From Spirochaetaceae bacterium (GTDB lineage Bacteria > Spirochaetota > Spirochaetia > PWKH01): a stretch of DNA of 6,639 bases. The notes below the pieces were generated by a model. The model searched no databases and was not told the origin of the DNA. It saw only the letters and a list, made by a program, of their open reading frames with translations. The stretch lies in the NCBI GenBank assembly GCA_003557605.1, contig PWNW01000259.1, forward strand, positions 1 to 6,639. Direction: 5' to 3'. Below are positions 1 through 5,121 of the stretch, piece after piece. How positions within the stretch are numbered: the stretch's first letter is position 1; each line of letters starts with the position of its first letter. Made by a program: the position numbers and the translations under genes.

Positions 1-1
1 C

Positions 2-874
2 ATGGGTGTCCTTAAGCTGGTCACAGCCTATTTCGGGGCTGTGCAGCTTGCCACCGTGATCCCCGCAGCAGCAGGAATGGCTGTGATTTCTGCTTATGCA
101 GGGAAAAAGACTGCAAAGCCTTCATTGAAGCCAGACCATGCCATGAACTTCAGCTCGGCAGTACTGCCCTACGGCATACTGATGGTGCTGGTTGTCATAT
201 TCCAGATCGGTCCGCTGAAGCAGGCCGTGAGCTCCCTGCAGATCGGATGGAGTTTCCCTGCAATGGAGACCCTGCGGGGGTTCCAGACTGCAGAGGAGAC
301 CAACTATGCGGCAATCAGGCTCTTCGGGCATCCTGCTCCGTTTCTCCTGATTGCATCAGTCATCGGGGTGCTGTTCTATACCTCCAGGGGATACCTTGAC
401 AGGGAGAAGCTCAATAAAGCCTTCGCTGCAACAAAGAAGCAGTGCGTCAAACCCACCATCACCATATTCCTGCTTGTCATGATGGCCCTGATCATGAATG
501 ATTCAGGCATGACCAGTTCCCTTGCTGGAGGACTGGCCCGGGTATCAGGGGTGTTTTTTCCTGTTGTCTCTCCTTTTATCGGTGTGCTGGGAAGCTTTAT
601 GACCGGGAGCAACACCAACTCGAACATCCTCTTCGGTGCCTTCCAGCAGCAGGTCGCCATCGATATCGGGGTTCCTGCAGCCCTGCTGCTGGCATCCCAG
701 TCCGTCGGCGGTTCCCTTGGAAGCGCCATTGCTCCAGCAAAGGTGGTCCTCGGGGCTTCCACCACCGGAGGCATAGAGCAGTCCGGCACCATCTTATCAA
801 TTACGGTGAAGTACTGCATGATTATTACTGGGATCATCGGAATATTCGTTTTTCTGCTGTCCCTGGTTCTGTGA
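2..874 (+). CDS. LctP-family lactate/glycolate permease, C-terminal part (5' end outside window)
   Basis: Inner-membrane permease of the LctP family (LldP, GlcA), which takes up L-lactate, D-lactate or glycolate with protons. The 290 visible residues are strongly hydrophobic, with about seven to eight membrane segments (for example near residues 53-70, 112-127, 150-167, 182-199, 224-240 and 268-290). The best family mark is the segment at 197-211, GSFMTGSNTNSNILF, which matches the conserved C-terminal GSxxTGSxxxSN motif; SQSVGGSLGSAIAPAK at 232-247 is also typical. Family members have about 500-560 residues, so this is roughly the C-terminal half. The frame is open to the left edge, so the ATG at base 2 is probably internal. 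The acetyltransferase starts 36 bases after the stop, which suggests cotranscription. Family assignment is firm; the choice between lactate and glycolate cannot be made from this part. Confidence 0.9.
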   Translation: MGVLKLVTAYFGAVQLATVIPAAAGMAVISAYAGKKTAKPSLKPDHAMNFSSAVLPYGILMVLVVIFQIGPLKQAVSSLQIGWSFPAMETLRGFQTAEETNYAAIRLFGHPAPFLLIASVIGVLFYTSRGYLDREKLNKAFAATKKQCVKPTITIFLLVMMALIMNDSGMTSSLAGGLARVSGVFFPVVSPFIGVLGSFMTGSNTNSNILFGAFQQQVAIDIGVPAALLLASQSVGGSLGSAIAPAKVVLGASTTGGIEQSGTILSITVKYCMIITGIIGIFVFLLSLVL

Positions 875-910
875 AATCTTTGATGGAAGACCTGCTGCAG
901 GAGGAAATGC

Positions 911-1543
911 ATGGTAGATACATCGGTTCCCTATAAACGGATTCTCATGAAGCTGGATGCCAGTGAGAATATTCCAAGACCTGATGCCGAACTTCCGGAA
1001 CACTATCATTTCCGAGGGTACCAGTCCGGGGATGCTGAGCACTGGGCACGTATTGAGACCTCGGTGGGTGAATTCAAGACGGAAGAGGATGCGCTTGCCT
1101 ACTACGCTAAGCTGTTTCTTCCCCATGAAGAACAGCTGCCTCAACGGTGCATCTTTATCTGCAGTCCTACGGGTATTCCGATTGCCACAGGAAGCGCATG
1201 GTTCTGCTTCAAAGACGGTGTGAAGCACTCTCAGCTTCACTGGATTGCAGTACACCCTGAACATCAGAAAAAGGGATTAGGCAGGGCAGTAGTGCAGAAG
1301 GTGCTTTCCGTATTCAATGAAACTGCACCGAATGATGATGTATACCTTGCCACACAGACATGGAGTCACGAAGCGGTACGGCTCTACCATCGTCTCGGAT
1401 TCAGGATCATGCGGGAGGATTTTCCGCAGCTCTATGTTCCAAGGACTGCAGCAGCCCCCTATGATATTGCCCCTGCCCTTGATATCCTCAGGGAGATATA
1501 TGATCCGCAGCTGTTCAAGGAGATTCAGGAACGAATCGTCTAG
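911..1543 (+). CDS. GNAT-family N-acetyltransferase
   Basis: Predicted soluble acetyl-CoA-dependent acyltransferase of the GNAT fold, 210 residues. Motif A, which binds the acetyl-CoA pyrophosphate, is visible at residues 109-132: a hydrophobic strand LHWIAV, then HPEHQKKGLGRA, giving the canonical Q119-x-x-G122-x-G124. Motif B follows at about 145-164, LATQTWSHEAVRLYHRLGF, with the usual aromatic residue and GF. The first 35 residues and the last 45 (after about 165) lie outside the core fold and may set substrate choice. The ATG at 911 is supported by AGGAGG at 899-904 with a six-base spacer. It sits 36 bases after the permease and 92 bases before the aminotransferase on the same strand, so it is probably an operon member. 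The acceptor substrate cannot be read from the sequence; a small amine, an amino acid or a protein N terminus are all possible. Confidence 0.85.
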   Translation: MVDTSVPYKRILMKLDASENIPRPDAELPEHYHFRGYQSGDAEHWARIETSVGEFKTEEDALAYYAKLFLPHEEQLPQRCIFICSPTGIPIATGSAWFCFKDGVKHSQLHWIAVHPEHQKKGLGRAVVQKVLSVFNETAPNDDVYLATQTWSHEAVRLYHRLGFRIMREDFPQLYVPRTAAAPYDIAPALDILREIYDPQLFKEIQERIV

Positions 1544-1601
1544 AGATGCTTTTTTACTGTACAGCTCGTAATTACCCATCTGAATCTTGTCTGCTGAAGG
1601 T

Positions 1602-1629
1602 TCCTGTACTACCATATTGATACAGGAGG
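1602..1629 (+). promoter_or_regulatory. Possible SD-masking hairpin in the leader of the aminotransferase
   Basis: A perfect 7-bp inverted repeat, TCCTGTA at 1602-1608 and TACAGGA at 1621-1627, encloses a 12-base loop. Its right arm covers the first four bases of the Shine-Dalgarno sequence AGGAGG (1624-1629) of the aminotransferase that starts at 1636. Folding in mRNA would hide part of the ribosome site. A purine-rich AGGAG immediately next to the ATG remains free but is too close to act well. A pyrimidine arm facing an SD can arise by chance, so the regulatory role is an inference. Confidence 0.35.
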
Positions 1630-1635
1630 AAGGAG

Positions 1636-2754
1636 ATGGAACGAGCATTGGACAAGGTTTCAGAAACACTGCTGATGGGGCCAGGGCCTTCGATGACCTA
1701 TCCCAGTGTGTACCAGGCGATGGCGAAGCCCACACTTGGGCATATGGACCCCCGGTTTATCAAGGTGATGGATGAGATAAAGGAGATGCTGAAGGTCCTC
1801 TTCGGCACAGAAAACGACCTGGTGGTTCCGGTCTCCGGAACAGGTTCAGCGGGCATGGAGACGGTGCTGGTCAACCTCATTGAACGGGGGGACCCGGTAC
1901 TGGTTATTACAAACGGGGTGTTCAGTGAACGGCAGGCTGAGGTTGCACGGCGGCTGGGAGCTGATGTTGACTGTCTTGCATTTCCCTGGGGCTCTCCCGT
2001 CGATCCGAAAGCAGTATCAGAACAACTGAATGTCCGGCAGTATGCCCTGGTGTCCATGGTCCATGCAGAGACATCCACCGGGGTATGTAATCCCGCAGCG
2101 GAGGTAGGGGAGCTTGTTCACCGGCATGGAGCTCTCTACGTCCTTGATACAGTCACAAGCCTCGGCGGTATGGAGATATCGGTTGATGACTGGAAGGTTG
2201 ATGCGGTATACAGCGGATCCCAGAAGTGCCTGTCATGCCCTCCAGGGCTCTCACCGGTATCAATGAGCAGCAGGGCCCTTGAAAAGCTCTTCAGCCGAAA
2301 GGAAAAGGTGCCTAACTGGTATCTCGACATGAGCCTCGTTGCCGAGTACTGGGCAGGGAAAAAACGGACATACCATCACACTGCTCCAATCAACATGCTC
2401 TACGGACTCTGCCAGTCCCTGTATGAAATCATGGATGAAGGACTGCAGGAAGCGGTGCTCAGACATCAGAAGATGCATGAGTACCTAGCTGACGGGCTCT
2501 CACGGCTCGGTATTGAGTTCATCGTAGAGAAATCCTGCAGGCTTCCAATGCTTAATGCGGTAAAGGTGCCTGAAGGCACAGATGACGCTGAAGCACGGAT
2601 GAAGCTCCTCTTTGACCACGGGATAGAAATTGGGGCAGGACTCGGTGCATTTGCCGGGAAGGTTTGGAGAATCGGCCTCATGGGCAATACCGCACGGGAA
2701 GCCTGCGTTGACCGGCTTCTTGCGGCCCTGCCCAAGGTTATGGGACAAAAATGA
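1636..2754 (+). CDS. Class V aminotransferase, alanine-glyoxylate / serine-glyoxylate type
   Basis: PLP-dependent fold-type I aminotransferase of class V, 372 residues, about full length for the alanine-glyoxylate/serine-pyruvate group. These enzymes move an amino group between alanine or serine and glyoxylate or pyruvate in the cytoplasm. Visible landmarks in order: the N-terminal MGPGPS (14-19), GHMDPRF (35-41), the PLP-phosphate loop SGTGS (67-71), HAETSTGV (143-150), D171 in LDTVTSLGG as the residue expected to bind the PLP pyridine nitrogen, K197 in SGSQKCLSCPPG as the Schiff-base lysine, and R345 in WRIGLMG as the substrate-carboxylate arginine. All key residues are present, so it should be active. 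The ATG at 1636 has AGGAGG at 1624-1629. Lying behind the LctP-type permease, it could act on the 2-oxo acid made from imported lactate or glycolate. Exact amino donor and acceptor are undetermined; the related 2-aminoethylphosphonate-pyruvate aminotransferases are a less likely alternative. Confidence 0.88.
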   Translation: MERALDKVSETLLMGPGPSMTYPSVYQAMAKPTLGHMDPRFIKVMDEIKEMLKVLFGTENDLVVPVSGTGSAGMETVLVNLIERGDPVLVITNGVFSERQAEVARRLGADVDCLAFPWGSPVDPKAVSEQLNVRQYALVSMVHAETSTGVCNPAAEVGELVHRHGALYVLDTVTSLGGMEISVDDWKVDAVYSGSQKCLSCPPGLSPVSMSSRALEKLFSRKEKVPNWYLDMSLVAEYWAGKKRTYHHTAPINMLYGLCQSLYEIMDEGLQEAVLRHQKMHEYLADGLSRLGIEFIVEKSCRLPMLNAVKVPEGTDDAEARMKLLFDHGIEIGAGLGAFAGKVWRIGLMGNTAREACVDRLLAALPKVMGQK

Positions 2755-2775
2755 CATGATGTGAGATGCAGTACT

Positions 2776-2807
2776 ATCCCTTCCCGTTTTCAAGGAAGGG
2801 ATTTTTT
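2776..2807 (+). terminator. Intrinsic (rho-independent) terminator after the aminotransferase
   Basis: A perfect 9-bp stem, ATCCCTTCC at 2776-2784 and GGAAGGGAT at 2794-2802, with a 9-base loop, runs directly into a T tract at 2802-2807. It starts 21 bases after the aminotransferase stop and lies upstream of the next promoter. It therefore separates the permease-acetyltransferase-aminotransferase unit from the ABC transporter cassette. Confidence 0.9.
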
Positions 2808-2828
2808 CTCTTAAATTGAAAAAACCCA

Positions 2829-2857
2829 TTGACACAAACACACTGTTAGTGTACTAC
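2829..2857 (+). promoter_or_regulatory. Candidate sigma-70-type promoter of the ABC transporter cassette
   Basis: A consensus -35 hexamer TTGACA at 2829-2834 is followed after exactly 17 bases by TACTAC at 2852-2857, a weak -10 that keeps the T, A and A positions. A better-looking hexamer, TATACT at 2874-2879, has no -35 at a suitable distance, and a start from it would fall at about the ribosome site (AAGGAG, 2884-2889). The -35 and its spacing are the strong evidence; which -10 is used is uncertain. The -10 lies inside the dyad operator. Confidence 0.55.
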
Positions 2858-2873
2858 TAAAGTAAGACACTAA
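2846..2873 (+). promoter_or_regulatory. Dyad operator, probable binding site of the GntR/YtrA-type regulator
   Basis: A 28-base palindrome centred between 2859 and 2860. The outer arms TTAGTGT (2846-2852) and ACACTAA (2867-2873) match perfectly. The inner arms TACT (2855-2858) and AGTA (2861-2864) also match, so 11 of 14 pairs agree; the half-site reads TTAGTGTNNTACT. A third half-site, ACACT at 2840-2844, forms a second small inverted repeat with AGTGT at 2848-2852. GntR-family regulators bind such two-fold sites, and the cassette downstream encodes a GntR protein. Overlap with the likely -10 implies repression. The assignment to that protein is inferred from position. Confidence 0.7.
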
Positions 2874-2894
2874 TATACTAGATAAGGAGCATCT

Positions 2895-3734
2895 ATGATT
2901 CATATGAAGGAGATATGGTTTCAGTACGGAAGGAAACCGCTGTTTTCCCGGCTTCAGCTTGACATTCCCCCAGGAAGCATTTACGGACTGCTGGGAATGA
3001 ACGGGGCAGGGAAGACTACGCTGCTGAAAATGATCTCAGGGCAGCTGTTTCCCCTTTCGGGAACCGCTGATGTGCTTGGATTTGATCCCGTGAAACGGGA
3101 TGTGAGGATGCTCAGGGATCTGTATCATCTGCCTGAGGAGTTTCTGCTGCCCCGGATGAGGGGTGAGAACTACGTAAGCATCTATGCGCCCTTCTATCCG
3201 AAGTTTGACCAAAATGCTATGGAGGAGTACTGCAGGGAGTTCGGCATCAGCCTGGATCAGAAGCTCAATGAGCTGTCCTACGGACAGAAAAAGAAGTTCC
3301 TCCTTTCCTTCGGACTGGCATCAAACACTTCGCTGCTGATTCTCGATGAACCTACCAACGGACTAGATATCCCGTCAAAGAGCCAGTTCCGCAGGACCGT
3401 AGCGGCAGCTATGACCGAAGAGCGGACCTTCATTATATCGACCCACCAGGTCCGTGATATGGAAAATCTTATAGACCCCATCGTAATCGTTCAGGACGGG
3501 ACAATCGTGTTCAACTCACCCCTTGATGCGGTGTCGCAGAGGTTTTCCATGCAGATCGAAGCAGAGAAGCCTAGTGACGGAGAGGCGGTGCACAGTGAGA
3601 AAGTTCCCGGCGGATGGATGACCGTGCGGGACAGGAGGGCGGATGAGGCAGAAACATCGGTTGACCTGGAGATGCTTTTCAATACGGTGGTTTCAAACCC
3701 CCAAGCCTTTCATCATATGGGAGGTGCCCTATGA
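2895..3734 (+). CDS. ABC transporter ATP-binding protein (YtrB-like, GntR-linked cassette)
   Basis: Cytoplasmic ATPase subunit of an ABC transporter, 279 residues. Domain order is complete: Walker A GMNGAGKTT at 34-42 (K40), signature LSYGQ at 127-131, Walker B LLILDEP at 147-153 with catalytic E152, D-loop near NGLD 155-158, and switch histidine H184 in ISTHQ. Where the Q-loop glutamine is expected the sequence reads YHLPEEFLLP (77-86), with no glutamine, as far as can be judged without an alignment. After about residue 210 there is a polar tail of some 70 residues, common in subfamilies of this length but of unknown role. The ATG at 2895 has AAGGAG at 2884-2889. Its stop overlaps the start of the membrane subunit (ATGA), so the two are probably translationally coupled. 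Direction of transport and cargo are unknown; related GntR-linked cassettes respond to cell-envelope stress or antibiotics, which is only a family-level hint here. Confidence 0.92.
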   Translation: MIHMKEIWFQYGRKPLFSRLQLDIPPGSIYGLLGMNGAGKTTLLKMISGQLFPLSGTADVLGFDPVKRDVRMLRDLYHLPEEFLLPRMRGENYVSIYAPFYPKFDQNAMEEYCREFGISLDQKLNELSYGQKKKFLLSFGLASNTSLLILDEPTNGLDIPSKSQFRRTVAAAMTEERTFIISTHQVRDMENLIDPIVIVQDGTIVFNSPLDAVSQRFSMQIEAEKPSDGEAVHSEKVPGGWMTVRDRRADEAETSVDLEMLFNTVVSNPQAFHHMGGAL

Positions 3735-4507
3735 GACTTCTGCTGCTTTTCAGGAAGGAGCTGCATGAAAGCAGAAAGAGCCTGCTGGTTTACCTGCTGA
3801 CTATTTTCCTTGTGCTCCTGGTGCAGGAGATGATCGGAGAGATTTCTGCTCAGATGTCGGGGTTTCAGTATGTTACCAGCGGATACGGCAATCTCTTTCC
3901 GGGATTTCTGCTGCTCGGCGGATTCATTGTTACAGGACTGCTTTTCGCACAGGATATGTTCAGCCGCATCGGACAGCATAACTGGCTGATGCTTCCTGCA
4001 ACGGCCTTGGAAAAATTCCTTGCCAAGGCCCTGGCCTCAGCGTTTTTCTATCCAATTGCTTTGACTGGGGTGTTTATCATATCATCGCTGGTCATTGAGG
4101 GAATAACAGCCCTGCTCTTCGGCTCTCCCTTTGACATATTCAATCCCTTTGATGCATCAACGGGACTGCTGATGCTGCATTACCTGGTTATTCAGTCGGT
4201 GTTCCTCCTGGGGGCAACGTTGTTCAGGAAAGTGCATTTTGTGAAGACCGTACTGAGCGCTGCATCAATTGCGGTTATCATGAGCATTATCGGCGGTGTG
4301 TTCATGAGAATCGTCTTCGCACCCTATTTCACCGACATGTTTGTCCTTGACATCTCTTTCACAGGCGATATGCCCGATGCTCCAGTGCTGTTCAGGGGGC
4401 TGTGGGTCTATATGCAGATACTCTACTGGGCCGTACTGCCGGTGTTCTGCTGGATTACTTCCTATATCAGGGTGAAGGAGGTGCAGTCTACCGATGCAGT
4501 TTCATAA
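3731..4507 (+). CDS. ABC transporter membrane subunit, ABC-2-like, six helices
   Basis: Integral membrane protein of 258 residues, predicted partner of the ATPase encoded immediately upstream. Six hydrophobic segments are visible at about 17-33, 55-73, 101-122, 145-163, 173-193 and 224-245, with basic residues (RK, KE, RVK) at the ends. A short cytoplasmic segment after helix 2 reads LMLPATALEKFLAKA (86-100); an LPAxxxEK element at this place recurs in membrane subunits of this kind, which supports the family. No solute-binding protein or signal peptide is encoded nearby, so export or membrane remodelling is more likely than uptake. The ATG at 3731 lies in an ATGA overlap with the ATPase stop and has GGGAGGT at 3719-3725. 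Its C terminus overlaps the regulator gene by 14 bases. Sequence conservation in such subunits is low, so cargo cannot be named. Confidence 0.82.
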   Translation: MRLLLLFRKELHESRKSLLVYLLTIFLVLLVQEMIGEISAQMSGFQYVTSGYGNLFPGFLLLGGFIVTGLLFAQDMFSRIGQHNWLMLPATALEKFLAKALASAFFYPIALTGVFIISSLVIEGITALLFGSPFDIFNPFDASTGLLMLHYLVIQSVFLLGATLFRKVHFVKTVLSAASIAVIMSIIGGVFMRIVFAPYFTDMFVLDISFTGDMPDAPVLFRGLWVYMQILYWAVLPVFCWITSYIRVKEVQSTDAVS

Positions 4508-4865
4508 ACACACGTCAATATATCTTCAGATAGCCCAGTACATGTATGACCGCATCCTCAGCGGTGAATGGAAGGACGGGGAACGGGTTCCTTCGGTCCG
4601 TGACATGGCGGTGATGCTGGAGGTGAATCCCAACACCGTCACAAGGACCTACACCCTGCTGCAGGAGGAAGGAACGCTGGAGAACCAGCGGGGAATCGGA
4701 TATTTTACCGCAGCACATGCCCGGGAACAGGTGCTTGAACGCAGGAGAAAACATTTTATCCAGCAGGAGCTGCCAGCTGTCTTTGGGGCAATGCAGCAGC
4801 TGAACATCACCATGGATGATGTTAAACAGCGGTATGAAGAATACCGGAAGGAGAAGGACCAGTGA
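4494..4865 (+). CDS. GntR-family transcriptional regulator, YtrA subgroup
   Basis: DNA-binding regulator of 123 residues. Residues 8-75 form a typical GntR winged helix: IYLQIAQYMYDRILSGEW, then the PSVRDMA segment (33-39), the recognition helix region VNPNTVTRTYTLLQEEG (44-60), and the wing GIGYFTA (67-73). The remaining 50 residues are mostly charged and helical and are too short for the large effector domains of the FadR, HutC or MocR subgroups. This is the mark of the YtrA subgroup, which usually controls an adjacent ABC transporter. The start at 4494 lies 14 bases inside the membrane-subunit gene; AAGGAGGT at 4475-4482 serves it with a rather long 11-base spacer. Being last of the three main genes rather than first is less common, but it would still report on expression of its own operon. 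The palindrome at 2846-2873 is the likely target. Confidence 0.9.
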   Translation: MQFHKHTSIYLQIAQYMYDRILSGEWKDGERVPSVRDMAVMLEVNPNTVTRTYTLLQEEGTLENQRGIGYFTAAHAREQVLERRRKHFIQQELPAVFGAMQQLNITMDDVKQRYEEYRKEKDQ

Positions 4866-5035
4866 AAAAACGGAAGATGAAGACAAGCAGTAAACTCCTC
4901 ATCGGTGCAGGCATACTGCTGCTGGTGAGCATGATGGCTTCTGTGATCATCATGAGGGTGGTCTTTGAGCAGGAGATGCTTCCCCGCATGCAGGTGCATG
5001 GGAATCTCCTTCCTGGGAACAGCAGAACATTATGA
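4862..5035 (+). CDS. Short membrane-anchored ORF, probably the truncated stump of a larger exported protein
   Basis: A 57-codon ORF starting at GTG 4862, overlapping the regulator stop as GTGA. The product begins with a basic run (MKKRKMKTSSK), then a hydrophobic segment at about 12-34, then about 23 polar residues. This is a typical uncleaved signal anchor with almost nothing after it. The KMKTSSKLLIGAG beginning resembles the start of membrane-anchored proteins encoded last in GntR-linked ABC cassettes, which usually continue into a large extracytoplasmic domain of the DUF2807 type; that comparison is from memory. The early stop at 5033-5035 therefore suggests truncation by frameshift or deletion. 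No clean continuation was found in the other frames. It could instead be a genuine small membrane protein. SD support is poor beyond AAGGAGAAGGA at 4848-4858, which is close to the GTG. Confidence 0.55.
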   Translation: MKKRKMKTSSKLLIGAGILLLVSMMASVIIMRVVFEQEMLPRMQVHGNLLPGNSRTL

Positions 5036-5121
5036 CCTTCGGGGGAATATGCTGCCGAAGCTTCATGGATTTGTTGACAGCATAGCAGAGAGGGCCGATA
5101 CTTCTATGCAGGAGGTGCGGT
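5036..5121 (+). other. Gap between the stump ORF and the aldolase; possible gene debris
   Basis: These 86 bases hold no convincing gene. The frame one base ahead of the stump ORF stays open through here and on into the aldolase gene, starting at TTG 4965, and reads residues such as GTAEHYDLRGN and LHGFVDSIAERAD. This might be decayed coding sequence of the truncated upstream gene. The right part carries the promoter candidate and the ribosome site (AGGAGG, 5110-5115) of the aldolase. No terminator hairpin is visible after the ABC cassette, so read-through into the aldolase is possible. Confidence 0.35.
5074..5102 (+). promoter_or_regulatory. Candidate sigma-70-type promoter of the aldolase-kinase unit
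   Basis: TTGACA at 5074-5079 is a perfect -35. It is followed by a 17-base spacer and GATACT at 5097-5102, which matches TATAAT at four of six positions. A transcript from it would start at about 5109, just before the SD AGGAGG (5110-5115), leaving a leader of only about 13 bases. Hexamers and spacing are good; the short leader and the chance of a random match keep confidence moderate. Confidence 0.45.

Noticed and set aside
891..904. Palindrome CCTGCTGCAGG overlapping the SD of the acetyltransferase
   Set aside because: In RNA it allows only four pairs with a three-base loop, too weak to act, and a CCTG facing AGG is common by chance at SD sites.
376..912. A 178-codon open frame on the - strand across the permease gene
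   Set aside because: It lies wholly antisense to the clearly conserved LctP coding sequence, has no recognisable domain, and its composition reads as the mirror of the + strand codons.
1522..1555. Stem GATTC/GAATC followed by a T run after the acetyltransferase
   Set aside because: The stem has only 5 bp and the T run (1550-1555) begins 12 bases after it, so it is not a credible intrinsic terminator.
1587..1615. Possible promoter TTGTCT-N17-TACCAT before the aminotransferase
   Set aside because: Both hexamers match consensus at only four positions, and a transcript would begin at about the SD, inside the right arm of the hairpin. Too weak to call.
2874..2879. TATACT as the -10 of the ABC cassette
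   Set aside because: No -35-like hexamer lies 16-18 bases upstream, and the start site would fall at about the SD of the ATPase gene.
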